A DNA stretch of 64,000 nucleotides, taken from NCBI GenBank assembly GCA_018712245.1, contig DVHE01000043.1, positions 1 through 64,000 of the forward strand. Reading direction: 5' to 3'. Source of the stretch: Candidatus Avoscillospira avicola. Lineage in GTDB: Bacteria; Bacillota; Clostridia; Oscillospirales; Oscillospiraceae. The notes beneath the pieces are model-generated. The model did not search any database and was not told where the DNA came from. It worked only from the letters and a program-made list of their open reading frames with translations. Below are positions 40,370-50,728 of the stretch, in pieces. The first letter of the stretch is position 1. Each line of letters starts with the position of its first letter. The translations under genes were made by a program, and so were the position numbers.

Positions 40370-42025
40370 TCAGATTTCCATGATGACGGGCAGGATCATA
40401 GGGTTGCGCTTGGTGGATTTGAAGAGGTAGGCCGAAAGGTCGGACTTGATGCTGGCCTTGAGGGCGCTGAGGTCGCGGGAGCCGTCCCTGGCGCAGCGGT
40501 CGATGGAGTGGGCGGCGATGATGCGCATTTCCTCCATCAGGGTCTCCGACTCCTTCACATAGACGAAGCCGCGGGTGATGATGTCGGGCCCGGAGATGAC
40601 GCTGCCGTCCTCCGACGAGAGGTTGACCACCACCACCAGCATACCGTCCTGGGCCAGGTGCTTGCGGTCCCGCAGCACCACGCTGCCCACGTCGCCCACG
40701 CCGGAGCCGTCCACCAGGATGCGCCCGGAGGGAACGTTGCCGGTGAGCTTGCAGGTGGTCCTGGTCAGCTCGATCACCCGTCCCACGTCGGAGATCAGGA
40801 TGTTCTTGGGGTCCATGCCCATGGCCTTGGCCAGCCGGGCGTGGGCCTGGAGGTGGCGCTGCTCGCCGTGGACCGGGATGAAGAAGCGGGGCTTGAGCAG
40901 GGCGTGGATGATCTTCAGTTCCTCCTGGCTGGCGTGGCCGGAGGCGTGGAGATCGGCCTGCTTGTCGCAGACTACGTCGGCGCCCTTGCGGTAGAGTTCG
41001 TTGATGATCCGGCTGATGGCCTTTTCGTTGCCGGGGATGGCAGAGGCCGAGATGATGATCCGGTCGCCGGGCTGGATCTCCACCTGCTTGTGGCCGGTGA
41101 AGGCCATGCGGTAGAGGGCAGACATATTCTCGCCCTGGGAGCCGGTGGAGACGATGACGATCTTGTTCTTGGGCAGGTTCTTGATGGCACTGATGTCCAC
41201 CAGCGTCCGGGCGGGGACCTTCAGGTAACCCAGCTCCATGGAGACCTTCAGCACGTTTTCCATGCTCCGGCCGGTGACGGCCACCTTGCGGCCATACTTA
41301 TGGGCCACATTGATGAGGTTTTGCAGCCGGTGGGCGTTGGAGGCAAAGGTGGTGACGATGATGCGCTGGTCGCAGTCCTTGAACTGCCGGTCAAAGCCCT
41401 CTGCCACCTGAGTCTCCGAGGCGGAGTAGCCGGGCCGCTCCACATTGGTGGAGTCGCACAGCAGAGCCAGGACGCCCTCCTTGCCCAGCTGGCCCAGACG
41501 GCCCAGATCGGCGATGCCCTCAGAGGCGGTGGCGTCGATCTTGAAGTCACCGGTCATCACCACGGTGCCCACAGGGGTCTTGATGGCGAAGGCCACGGCG
41601 TCGGCGATGGAGTGGTTCATGTGGATGAATTCCACTTGGAAGCACCCGGCCTTGACCACCTCGCCGGCCTCATGGGTGAACATCTTCACCTTGCTGGTCA
41701 GGTCGAATTCGTCCAGCTTCCGCTGCACCAGGCCGATGGTCAGCCGCGTGCCGTGGATGGGCATTTTGACATCCTGCATCAGGTAGGGAATGCCGCCGAT
41801 ATGATCCTCGTGGCCGTGGGTCAGGAAAAGACCCCGCAGTTTGTTCTTGTTCTTTACCAGATAGGTGGTGTCGGCAATGACAGAGTCAATGCCGTACATA
41901 TCGTCTTCCGGGAAGCCCATACCGCAGTCTACCACGATCATGTCCCGGCCATACTCCAAAACGGTGATATTTTTGCCGATTTCATTCAGGCCGCCCAGAG
42001 AGATGATTTTCAGTTTTTCGCTCAA
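40370..42025 (-). CDS. rnj: Ribonuclease J
   Basis: Metallo-beta-lactamase 'LTHGHEDHIGGIPYL' and RNase J C-terminal domain. Confidence 0.95.
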   Translation of the reverse strand: MSEKLKIISLGGLNEIGKNITVLEYGRDMIVVDCGMGFPEDDMYGIDSVIADTTYLVKNKNKLRGLFLTHGHEDHIGGIPYLMQDVKMPIHGTRLTIGLVQRKLDEFDLTSKVKMFTHEAGEVVKAGCFQVEFIHMNHSIADAVAFAIKTPVGTVVMTGDFKIDATASEGIADLGRLGQLGKEGVLALLCDSTNVERPGYSASETQVAEGFDRQFKDCDQRIIVTTFASNAHRLQNLINVAHKYGRKVAVTGRSMENVLKVSMELGYLKVPARTLVDISAIKNLPKNKIVIVSTGSQGENMSALYRMAFTGHKQVEIQPGDRIIISASAIPGNEKAISRIINELYRKGADVVCDKQADLHASGHASQEELKIIHALLKPRFFIPVHGEQRHLQAHARLAKAMGMDPKNILISDVGRVIELTRTTCKLTGNVPSGRILVDGSGVGDVGSVVLRDRKHLAQDGMLVVVVNLSSEDGSVISGPDIITRGFVYVKESETLMEEMRIIAAHSIDRCARDGSRDLSALKASIKSDLSAYLFKSTKRNPMILPVIMEI

Positions 42026-42039
42026 ATAATTTCACTCCG

Positions 42040-42306
42040 TTATTTCAAAATTGATATGAACATGGCCGGCGGCAGGCATACCAAAAGAGCTGCCAGGGTA
42101 AAAATGGCAACAAAAACAACAGCCCACCAGGGCACCCAGTCCGACCCCGTCTCGCCGAACTCAAAAATGCCCCGGTGCAGCTCAGATATGTGTTTGGCCC
42201 CGCGCTGCCGGCACAGCATATGCGTGGGGAAAAGTCCAATTCCAGTGGACACTGTAAAACAGTATAACACAAATTCTTTTGGTTGTATACACTTTTTTTC
42301 CGCCAT
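42040..42306 (-). CDS. Small hypothetical protein with one TM segment
   Basis: MAEKKCIQPKEF...WWAVVFVAIFTLAALLVCLPPAMFISILK; 14 bp upstream of rnj. Confidence 0.45.
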   Translation of the reverse strand: MAEKKCIQPKEFVLYCFTVSTGIGLFPTHMLCRQRGAKHISELHRGIFEFGETGSDWVPWWAVVFVAIFTLAALLVCLPPAMFISILK

Positions 42307-42409
42307 CCTTCGACCCGCGCAGTGCGGAGTGTCCCTGCGGGCGGGCAAGGGGGCGCTGTGGGCCTGCGGCGGGGCGCTCCTGTTTCGTGCATCCCGCCGG
42401 AACAAGCTG

Positions 42410-43762
42410 CTACGTAGCCATGGGCCGGACCTGCCGGCGATAGACAGCGGCAAAGTAGAGAATCTCAGCCACGGCGGTGATGGACCAGGAGCAGATATAC
42501 ACCAGATAGAGGGACTGGATGGTGCCGAACCAGGCGAAGACGGTGTAGACCCAGAGAATGCGGAAGACGCACGAGCCCAGAATGACGATGACCGTGGGGG
42601 CCATGCTCTTGCCCAGCGCCCGGGAGGCGGCGATGGTGCAGTCCATAAAGGCGGAAAAGCCGTAGGAGACGCTCATAATGGTCAGCCGGCGCATACCGGC
42701 GTCTATCACCTGGGGGTCCGGGGAGAAGAGTGCCAGGAACTGCCGTCCCAGCAGCAACAGCAGCAAGCCCAGGATCAGGCCGATGGCGAAGGAGTAGCCG
42801 AGGCTGAGGAAGTAGCTCTGCCGGACCCGCTTCTTATTGCGGGCGCCGTAGTTCTGGCCCATAAAGCTGGCGCAGGCCGTGTAGAACGCGGCCATCACGT
42901 CGTAGATCAGCGCATCGGCGTTGGCGGCGGCAGAGTTGCCCGCCACCATGGTGGAAGAGAAGGCGTTGACGCCCACCTGAATAAAGAGGTTGGCCAGGGC
43001 GAAGATGCAGTTTTGAAGTCCTGCCGGAATGCCCAGGCGTATTACCTCCAGGGCGCTCTCCCGGTGGAGCCGCAGCTGCGACTTATTAAGGGCGTAAGGG
43101 GCATCGTTGTGCATCAGCGCCAGCAGGATCAGCACCGCCGAGAGGTACTGGGAAATGATGCTGGCCAGCGCTACGCCGGCCACTGCCAGGCGTACCACCA
43201 GCACAAAGAACAAGTTGAGAATCACATTGAGGACGCCTGCGATGGTTAAAAACCGCAGAGGCCGCCGGGTATCGCCCAGGGCGCTCATTATAGCGCTGCC
43301 GTAGTTGTAGATGGCCATGGCCGGCATACCCAACAGATAAATGCGCAGGTATAAGGCGGCGCCGTCCAGCAGATCTTCCTTGGTTTGCAGCAGCTGCAGG
43401 ATCGAGCGGGCGAAGACGACGCCGAGGATGGAGAGCAGGATGCCCAGCCCGAGGCTGAGAATGGCTGCGGTGTGGAGCAGCTGTCCGAAGCGCTTGTCGT
43501 CCCGGGCGCCGAAGAACCGGGCGGCCAGAACGTTGATGCTGCCGCCCAGGCCGATGAGGAAGCCGGTGAACATGGTCACGAGCGTGGTCGTGGAGCCAAC
43601 GGAGCCCAGCGCCTCCGAACCGACGAATTGGCCGACTACCGCCAGATCCGCCAAATTGAACAGCACCTGCAAGAGATTGGAGCAGATGAGGGGCAGACTA
43701 AAGAGAAGAATTTGCTTTCCCAGCGGGCCGCTGGTCATGTCCTGGCAGGAAAGGGACCGCAT
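42410..43762 (-). CDS. MATE family efflux transporter
   Basis: 450 aa, 12 TM, 'LPLICSNLLQVLFNLADLAVVGQFVGSEALGSVGS'. Confidence 0.95.
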   Translation of the reverse strand: MRSLSCQDMTSGPLGKQILLFSLPLICSNLLQVLFNLADLAVVGQFVGSEALGSVGSTTTLVTMFTGFLIGLGGSINVLAARFFGARDDKRFGQLLHTAAILSLGLGILLSILGVVFARSILQLLQTKEDLLDGAALYLRIYLLGMPAMAIYNYGSAIMSALGDTRRPLRFLTIAGVLNVILNLFFVLVVRLAVAGVALASIISQYLSAVLILLALMHNDAPYALNKSQLRLHRESALEVIRLGIPAGLQNCIFALANLFIQVGVNAFSSTMVAGNSAAANADALIYDVMAAFYTACASFMGQNYGARNKKRVRQSYFLSLGYSFAIGLILGLLLLLLGRQFLALFSPDPQVIDAGMRRLTIMSVSYGFSAFMDCTIAASRALGKSMAPTVIVILGSCVFRILWVYTVFAWFGTIQSLYLVYICSWSITAVAEILYFAAVYRRQVRPMAT

Positions 43763-43913
43763 AACTCAAAGCCTCCTAACGCATAATCGCAGGGATTATA
43801 CAATAGCCTCGGGGAAATGACAATAGGGAGTGGCTTTTTTTTGCCGGTCTCTTGCAATTGATTGGCGGAATTGCTAAAATATAGCGATACAATGAAAATG
43901 GAGAAGTGTAAGC

Positions 43914-46900
43914 GTGTATCTCAAATCCCTAGAAATCCAGGGCTTCAAATCCTTTGCGGATAAGACGGTCCTGCGGTTCGACAGCGATATCACCGCCATC
44001 GTCGGCCCCAACGGCAGCGGCAAATCGAATATTTCCGACGCCATCAGCTGGGTTATGGGCGAGATGAGTTCCAAGGCGCTGCGCGGGGCGAAGATGGAGG
44101 ACGTGATCTTCGGCGGCACCCAGAAGCGCGGCCAGGTGGGCTTTGCCGAGGCGTCGCTGATTCTGGACAACCAGGACGGCAGCCTCCCGGTGGATACGCC
44201 GGAGGTAATGGTCACGCGCCGGTATTACCGCTCCGGCGAAAGCGAATACTATATTAACCGCCAGTCCGCCCGCCTGCGGGACATCAATGAGATGTTCATG
44301 GACACGGGCCTGGGCAAGGAGGGCTACTCCAACATCGGACAGGGCCGGATCGATGAGATCCTGGCCGTCAAAAGCACGGACCGCCGGGAGATCTTCGAGG
44401 AGGCCGCCGGCATTTCCAAGTACCGGCACCGGAAGGAAGAGACGGAGCGGCGGCTGGCCTCCACCGAGGAAAACCTCCTGCGCATCAACGACAAAATCTC
44501 TGAGCTGGAGCTGCAGGTGGAGCCGCTGCGAATCCAGGCGGAAAAGGCCAGGAAATATCTGACCCTGCGGGAGAAGCTCAAGGGGCTGGAGATCGCCCTG
44601 TGGCTCCAGAACCTGGAGCGGCTGGCCGCGGCGGCCCAAAAGGCCGAGGCCGACTATGCCGCCGCTGCGCAGGAGCTGGAGCAGCGGCACGCCGAACTCA
44701 ACGCCCTCTACCACCGCTCCGACCGGCTGGCGCTGGAGCTGAACCAGAAGAATCTCCAGCTGGAGCAGCGGCGGGAAGAGATTGCCGGGAAAGAGGCGGC
44801 GCTGCACCAGCAGGAGAGCGACATGGCGGTGCTGCAGGGCAACCTGGACAATTGCCGCCGGAACGTCCTCCGCGTCCGCCAGGAGCTGGAGGAACAGGAG
44901 ACCCGCAGCGGCGGCGTGGCGCAGCAGGTGCAGAGCCAGGAGGCGCGGATCGCGGAGATCGGCGCCGCCCTGGAGGGGCTCCAGGCGGCGCTGCAGCAGG
45001 CGCAGCAGGCCGCTGCGGATTTGCTGGCCACCGCTGACGAGGCCGAGCGCACGGTGCTGGGACTTCGGGCGCGGCAGAGTTTGGCGCAGCAGGAGCTGAG
45101 CGAGAAGCGGGCGGACATCGCCTCGCTCCGCGCGTCGATGGAGCAGGGAGGCCAGCGCCGCGCGGCGGTCGAGGCCGATTTAGAGGCCGCGCTGCACCGC
45201 GAGGCGGAGCTGAAAGAGCAGGCCGAGGCCTGTAAAACGGCGGTGCAGGCCGCCCGGGAGGAAGCGGAGCGGTGCCGCAATGCCGACGCCGGCTACGCCC
45301 TGCGGGTGAAATCCCGGGCAGAACGGCGGGACAGCCTCCAAAAATCCCTGGATGCCCTGCGAATCCAGCGGGAGACCAACCGCTCCCGCAGCCGGATGCT
45401 CCAGGAGATGCAGCGGGACTACGAAGGCTTTTCCAAGGCGGTGCGCCTGGTGATGCAGGAGGCCAAGGGCGGACGCCTGGGGCAGATTGACGGACCCGTC
45501 TCCGCGCTGATTCGCACCCGGGACGACTTGACCGTCGCCATTGAGACCGCCCTGGGGGCCGCAATGCAGAATATCGTGGTGGGCAGCGAGGCCGACGGCA
45601 AGGCTGCCATCCGCTTTTTGAAGCGGTGTGACGGCGGCCGGGCCACGTTCCTGCCTAAGAGCACCATCCAGGGAAGGGCGCTGCAGGAGCGGGGCCTGGA
45701 GCAGTGCCTCGGCTTTGTGGGCGTCGCGGCGGACTTGGTGGAATATGATCCGGCCTATACCGGCGTCATCGGCAATCTGCTGGGGCGCATCGTGCTGGTG
45801 GAGAACCTGGATCACGCCGTGGAAATGGCCCGGCGGTTTCAGAATCGCTTCAAAATCGTCACGCTGGACGGCCAGGTGATGAATCCCGGCGGCTCCATGA
45901 CCGGCGGTTCCGCGTCCAAGAGCGCGGGTATCCTCTCCCGGGCCAATGAACTCCAGCGGCTGGAGCAGGCGGCCAAAGAGCTGGACGCCAAGTGCCAGAC
46001 CATGGAGGGTGATCTCGCCGAAGCGGCCCGGGCCGCGGCTCAGGCGGAGTTTGAACGCTCCGCCCTCCAGGGCCAGCTCCGGGAGGCCGAGGACGCCGTC
46101 CTCCGAGCCGAGGGCGAGCAGCGCCAGGCGCAGGCACTGCTGGGCGCCCTGGGGGAGACCGTCGGCAGTTACCGCCGGGAACTGGAGAGCCTTTCCCAGC
46201 GCGCTGCGGCGGAGCAGACCAGGCTGGATACTTGGGAGGCTGCCGCTGCCGCGGCAGAGCGGGAGCTGGCACAGCTGGAGTCGGCACTGGAGCAGCAGAC
46301 CCAGGGCCAGTCGGCCCTTTCCCGACAGGCCGCTGAAAAGCAGGAGGCCATCACGGCTCTCCGGCTGGAAGTAGCGGCGCGGGAGGCCGAGGCTGCCTCC
46401 GCCCGGGAGAACGCCCAGCGGCTCCGGGCCTTGGCCCAGGCCATGGAGGGCGACAGAAGCCAGAAGGAGCAATTGATCGCCCAGTATCAGGCCGAGGCCG
46501 CGGAGCTGGAGAAAGCTATCTCGGCAGCTGCGGAGAAGCGGCAGGCGCTGGAGCGGGCCGTGACAGAGTCCCGCCGAGTCTTGCAGCAGGAGCTGATGGA
46601 CCGGGCGGAGACCGAGGCCCAGCGGAATAAGACGGACAAGGACGCGCAGGAAAAAAACAAGCAGATTTTGGATATGGAGCGAGAGGCGGCTCGGCTGGAG
46701 CAGAAAAAGGCGGCTGCCGCCATGGAGGAGCAGCAAATCCTCGACAAGCTCTGGGAGACCTATGAACTGACCCCCTCCACTGCTGTGCCGCAGAAGGCGG
46801 AGATCGAATCCGCCGCCGCGGCTTCCAAGGAGATCACTGACCTGAAGCGGAAGATTTCGGCACTGGGTTCGCCCAACCTGGGCGCCATCGAGGAGTTTGA

Positions 46901-47486
46901 CCGGGTCAACGAGCGCTATACCTACCTGACCGGCCAGCGCGATGACGTCCTCCACGCTAAAAAAGAGCTGGAGAACATCATCAAGACCATCACCCAGGAG
47001 ATGACCGAAATCTTCCTGCGGGAGTTCGGCCGGATCAATACGTATTTCGGCGAGACCTTCCAGGAGATGTTCGGCGGCGGCAAGGGCGAGCTGGCCCTGG
47101 AGGACCCGGCGGAGCCCCTCAGCTGCGGCATCGAGATCCGCGTCCAACCGCCGGGCAAGCAGCTCAAGACCATCACGCTGCTCTCCGGCGGCGAGAAGGC
47201 CTTCGTGGCCATCGCGCTGTACTTCGCCATCTTAAAGGTGCGGCCCACGCCGTTCTGCCTGCTGGACGAGATCGACGCGGCCCTGGACGACCGGAACGTG
47301 GAGCGCTTTGCCTCTTACCTTCGCAATTTCAGCAGCAAAACGCAGTTTTTGATTATTACCCACCGGCGCGGCACCATGGAGGCCGCAGACGTCCTCTACG
47401 GCGTCACCATGCAGGAGCAGGGCGTCTCGAAGATTTTGCACCTGGACCTCAACCAGATGCAGGCCGAGCTGGGAATTACAGATTAA
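43914..47486 (+). CDS. smc: Chromosome segregation protein SMC (GTG start)
   Basis: 'LEIQGFKSFADKT', 'VGPNGSGKSNISDAI', hinge, 'LLSGGEKAFVAIALYFAI'. Confidence 0.97.
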   Translation: MYLKSLEIQGFKSFADKTVLRFDSDITAIVGPNGSGKSNISDAISWVMGEMSSKALRGAKMEDVIFGGTQKRGQVGFAEASLILDNQDGSLPVDTPEVMVTRRYYRSGESEYYINRQSARLRDINEMFMDTGLGKEGYSNIGQGRIDEILAVKSTDRREIFEEAAGISKYRHRKEETERRLASTEENLLRINDKISELELQVEPLRIQAEKARKYLTLREKLKGLEIALWLQNLERLAAAAQKAEADYAAAAQELEQRHAELNALYHRSDRLALELNQKNLQLEQRREEIAGKEAALHQQESDMAVLQGNLDNCRRNVLRVRQELEEQETRSGGVAQQVQSQEARIAEIGAALEGLQAALQQAQQAAADLLATADEAERTVLGLRARQSLAQQELSEKRADIASLRASMEQGGQRRAAVEADLEAALHREAELKEQAEACKTAVQAAREEAERCRNADAGYALRVKSRAERRDSLQKSLDALRIQRETNRSRSRMLQEMQRDYEGFSKAVRLVMQEAKGGRLGQIDGPVSALIRTRDDLTVAIETALGAAMQNIVVGSEADGKAAIRFLKRCDGGRATFLPKSTIQGRALQERGLEQCLGFVGVAADLVEYDPAYTGVIGNLLGRIVLVENLDHAVEMARRFQNRFKIVTLDGQVMNPGGSMTGGSASKSAGILSRANELQRLEQAAKELDAKCQTMEGDLAEAARAAAQAEFERSALQGQLREAEDAVLRAEGEQRQAQALLGALGETVGSYRRELESLSQRAAAEQTRLDTWEAAAAAAERELAQLESALEQQTQGQSALSRQAAEKQEAITALRLEVAAREAEAASARENAQRLRALAQAMEGDRSQKEQLIAQYQAEAAELEKAISAAAEKRQALERAVTESRRVLQQELMDRAETEAQRNKTDKDAQEKNKQILDMEREAARLEQKKAAAAMEEQQILDKLWETYELTPSTAVPQKAEIESAAAASKEITDLKRKISALGSPNLGAIEEFDRVNERYTYLTGQRDDVLHAKKELENIIKTITQEMTEIFLREFGRINTYFGETFQEMFGGGKGELALEDPAEPLSCGIEIRVQPPGKQLKTITLLSGGEKAFVAIALYFAILKVRPTPFCLLDEIDAALDDRNVERFASYLRNFSSKTQFLIITHRRGTMEAADVLYGVTMQEQGVSKILHLDLNQMQAELGITD

Positions 47487-47550
47487 AGGAAAGATGCCGG
47501 CCCACGGGCCGCGCCATAAAAACAAAACGCAACGAAAGGAACCAACTTAC

Positions 47551-48444
47551 ATGGGCTTTTTCGACAAAATCAAGCAGGGCCTCAGCAAGACCGCGGCGTC
47601 CATCTCCAGTGTCTTCACCGGTTTTTCGGAGATTGACGACGACTTTTACGACGAGCTGGAGGAGAGCCTGATCCTGGCCGACCTGGGGATGGACACCACC
47701 ATGAAGGCCATGGAGTCTCTCCGGGCCAAGGTACGGGAGAACCGGCTCAAAACCACCGAGGAGGCCCGGACGGCGCTCCGGGAAGTCCTGGTGGAAATGC
47801 TCCAGGTGGGCGACAGCGCGCTGAACCTTTCCACCCGGCCCTCCGTGGTGCTGGTCATCGGCGTCAACGGCGTGGGGAAGACCACCACCATCGGCAAGAT
47901 CGCCCACCAGCTGAAGGGCCAGGGGAAAAAGGTCCTCCTCTGCGCGGCGGACACCTTCCGGGCCGCCGCCGCCGACCAGCTGGAGATCTGGGCCGGCCGC
48001 GCCGGCGTGGAAATCATCCGCCAGGACGAGGGCGCGGACCCCGCCGCCGTGGTCTACGACGCCATCGCCGCCGCCAAGGCCCGGGGCGCCGACGTCATCC
48101 TCTGCGACACCGCCGGGCGGCTGCACAACAAGCAGAATCTGATGAATGAGCTGGGCAAGATCAGCCGCATCATCGACCGCGAGCTGCCCGCCGCCGCCAA
48201 GGAGGTCCTCCTGGTGCTGGACGGCACCACCGGCCAGAACGGCCTGCTGCAGGCCAAGCAGTTCCGGGAGATCGCCGGCGTCACCGGCATGGTCCTCACC
48301 AAGCTGGACGGCACCGCCAAGGGCGGCATTGTGGTGGCTGTGGCCGACGCGCTGCAAATCCCCGTGAAATACGTGGGCGTGGGCGAGCAGATGGACGACC
48401 TGATGCCCTTTGACCCCAAGGCGTTCGCGGAGGCGTTGGTATGA
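47551..48444 (+). CDS. ftsY: Signal recognition particle receptor FtsY
   Basis: '[20 protein letters not shown]', '[14 protein letters not shown]', '[16 protein letters not shown]'. Confidence 0.97.
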   Translation: MGFFDKIKQGLSKTAASISSVFTGFSEIDDDFYDELEESLILADLGMDTTMKAMESLRAKVRENRLKTTEEARTALREVLVEMLQVGDSALNLSTRPSVVLVIGVNGVGKTTTIGKIAHQLKGQGKKVLLCAADTFRAAAADQLEIWAGRAGVEIIRQDEGADPAAVVYDAIAAAKARGADVILCDTAGRLHNKQNLMNELGKISRIIDRELPAAAKEVLLVLDGTTGQNGLLQAKQFREIAGVTGMVLTKLDGTAKGGIVVAVADALQIPVKYVGVGEQMDDLMPFDPKAFAEALV

Positions 48445-49040
48445 AATTAGTACTCGCCAGCAAAAATCCCCATAAGCTCCGGGAGATGCAGACCATCCTC
48501 TCCCGGCTGGGTATGGAAGTGGTCCTCGAATCGGACGTGGGCGTCGATGTGGACGTGGAGGAGACCGGCACTACCTTTGCTGAGAACGCCATGCTCAAGG
48601 CCCGGGCCGTTATGGAGCGAAGCGGCATGGCCGCCATCGCCGACGATTCCGGCCTGATGGTGGACGCGCTGGACGGCGCGCCGGGGGTCTACTCCGCCCG
48701 GTACGGCCATCTGGACTCCGACCAGGCCAGGACGGCGTATCTGCTGAAGAATTTGGAGGATGTCCCGGCTGAGAAGCGGTCGGCGCGGTTTGTCAGCGCC
48801 ATCGCCTGCGTGCTGCCGGACGGCCGGACGGTGACGGCCCAGGGCACCTGCGAGGGGGAGATCCTCTTTGCCCCCCGGGGCGAGAACGGCTTCGGCTACG
48901 ATCCTGTCTTTTACGTGCCGGCGCTGGGAAAGACATTTGCCGAGGCGGCACCCGACGAGAAAAACGCCGTTTCCCACCGGGGCCGCGCCTTGGCGGCATT
49001 TGAAGCGGCATGGAAGGAGAAGGGCTATGCTCACGAGTAA
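48441..49040 (+). CDS. rdgB: XTP/dITP diphosphatase
   Basis: 'LVLASKNPHKLREM', 'ETGTTFAENAMLKA', 'DDSGLMVDALDGAPGVYSARY'. Confidence 0.95.
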   Translation: MKLVLASKNPHKLREMQTILSRLGMEVVLESDVGVDVDVEETGTTFAENAMLKARAVMERSGMAAIADDSGLMVDALDGAPGVYSARYGHLDSDQARTAYLLKNLEDVPAEKRSARFVSAIACVLPDGRTVTAQGTCEGEILFAPRGENGFGYDPVFYVPALGKTFAEAAPDEKNAVSHRGRALAAFEAAWKEKGYAHE

Positions 49041-49491
49041 GGAACGGGCCGCGCTGCGGGCGCAGGCCAACGGATTGGATACCACCCTGATGGTGGGGAA
49101 GGGCGGCGTGTCGGACGCCGTGGTGGAAGAAGCGGAAAAGCTGCTGGAAGCCCGGGAGCTGGTCAAGGGCAGGGTACTGGAGACCGCCATGCTCACGGCC
49201 CGGGAGGCCAGCGACGCCATCTGCGAGGCGACCGGTGCCGACGGCGTCGCCACGGCGGGCAGCACCTTTGTCCTCTGGCGCCGATCCAAAAAGCTGGAGG
49301 CCGAGCGGCAGAAGAAGGCTGCGGCGGCGAAAAAGCTCCAGAAAAAGGAGAACCCCGTCCGGGCGGGCCGCCAGCGCCGCCGCGCCGCGGCCAAGGCCGA
49401 GCGGGAAAAGCGGGACCAGTACTTCCGCGACGAGGCCGTCAAGGCGGCCATTGCCCGGCGGCGGCAGCTGCGCGGACAGGATGAGCAGTAA
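49027..49491 (+). CDS. YhbY family CRM-domain RNA-binding protein with basic C-terminal extension
   Basis: 'LTSKERAALRAQANGLDTTLMVGKGGVSDAVV' plus KRKR-rich tail. Confidence 0.88.
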   Translation: MLTSKERAALRAQANGLDTTLMVGKGGVSDAVVEEAEKLLEARELVKGRVLETAMLTAREASDAICEATGADGVATAGSTFVLWRRSKKLEAERQKKAAAAKKLQKKENPVRAGRQRRRAAAKAEREKRDQYFRDEAVKAAIARRRQLRGQDEQ

Positions 49492-49537
49492 GGACAGGAA
49501 CTTTACATGAACGTTTCATGAGAGGGAGGCGCGGGAC

Positions 49538-50728
49538 ATGGCAAAAATCGGCGTTTATGGCGGTACGTTCAATCCCCCGCATTTGGGGCATATTCTGGCG
49601 GCCCGGGAATTTCAACGGGTCTTGGATTTGGATTTATTGTTGTTTGTGCCGGTGTATTTGCCGCCTCACAAGAAGCTGCCGCCGGACACGCCTGACGCCA
49701 CCCGGCGTCTGGAGCTTTTGCGCCTGGCCACCGAGGACGTTCCCTTCGCCCTGGTGGACGATCTGGAGTTCCGGCGGGCAGGGGCCAGCTACACGGTTGA
49801 GACGCTGCGGGCGCTGAGAGAGCGCTATCCGCGCGATCAGCTCTACCTCTGCATGGGGACGGATATGCTCCTCTCCTTTGACAGCTGGTACCATCCCAAG
49901 GAGATCTGTTCCCTGGCCCAGGTAGTCATGGCCCACCGGGCGGACGCTGAGGAATCGGCGCTGGAGGAGTATGCCGGAACCTTCAAAAAACGCTACGGGA
50001 AGGCCCCGATCTTCATCCCCAATGACTTTATTGAGATTTCTTCCACCACAGTCCGGCGGCTGCTGATACTCGGCGGCGCGGCGGACGATCTGGACTCCAA
50101 GGTCTACGGACGCATCCTGGATCTGGGGCTTTACGGCACCGGGCGCAACCGCAAGCACCTGCCCTTTGACCAGCTGAAGCAGGAGAGCCTGCAGCTGCAC
50201 AACGAGAGCCGCGTCAACCATGTGGTGGGGTGCAGCGAGACGGCGGTGGCGCTGGCGAAATGCCACGGCGCCAATGTGGAGGACGCGGCTCGGGCCGGTA
50301 TCCTCCACGATGTCACCAAGGCGCTGAGCGGCGCGGAACAGTTGCATCTTTGCAGAACTCATGGTATTATAGTCGATGATTTCCTGAAAACCCACACCAA
50401 GCTGCTCCACGCCCCCACGGCGGCGGCGGTGGCAGACCACGTCTTCGGGGAGAATGAGGCCGTGTGCCAAGCCATTCGCTGGCATACCTCGGGCCGGGCC
50501 AATATGACGACCCTGGAGAAAATCATTTATGTCGCAGATTATATGGAGCCCAACCGAGACTTCCCCGGCGTGGAGGAGCTTCGGCGGCTGGCCTATTCTG
50601 ATTTGGACGCCGCACTGCTGCTGGGGCTGGAGATGACCCGAGACCACTTGGCCCAGCAGGGCGCACCCATGGGGAAGGACTCCATGGAGGCCATGGCGTT
50701 CCTCCGCCAAGGAAAGGATGTTCCATGA
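49538..50728 (+). CDS. nadD: NadD-YqeK fusion: nicotinate-nucleotide adenylyltransferase + HD-domain hydrolase
   Basis: 'GVYGGTFNPPHLGHI', 'ISSTTVRRLL' then 'NHVVGCSETAVALAKCHGANVEDAARAGILHDVTKAL' HD domain. Confidence 0.92.
   Translation: MAKIGVYGGTFNPPHLGHILAAREFQRVLDLDLLLFVPVYLPPHKKLPPDTPDATRRLELLRLATEDVPFALVDDLEFRRAGASYTVETLRALRERYPRDQLYLCMGTDMLLSFDSWYHPKEICSLAQVVMAHRADAEESALEEYAGTFKKRYGKAPIFIPNDFIEISSTTVRRLLILGGAADDLDSKVYGRILDLGLYGTGRNRKHLPFDQLKQESLQLHNESRVNHVVGCSETAVALAKCHGANVEDAARAGILHDVTKALSGAEQLHLCRTHGIIVDDFLKTHTKLLHAPTAAAVADHVFGENEAVCQAIRWHTSGRANMTTLEKIIYVADYMEPNRDFPGVEELRRLAYSDLDAALLLGLEMTRDHLAQQGAPMGKDSMEAMAFLRQGKDVP

Noticed and set aside
40244-43249. 1001-aa plus-strand ORF
   Set aside because: Antisense to RNase J, a small ORF and the MATE gene; low-complexity G/H/V/D-rich composition typical of shadow ORFs in GC-rich genes
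45180-47147. 655-aa minus-strand ORF
   Set aside because: Antisense shadow of smc
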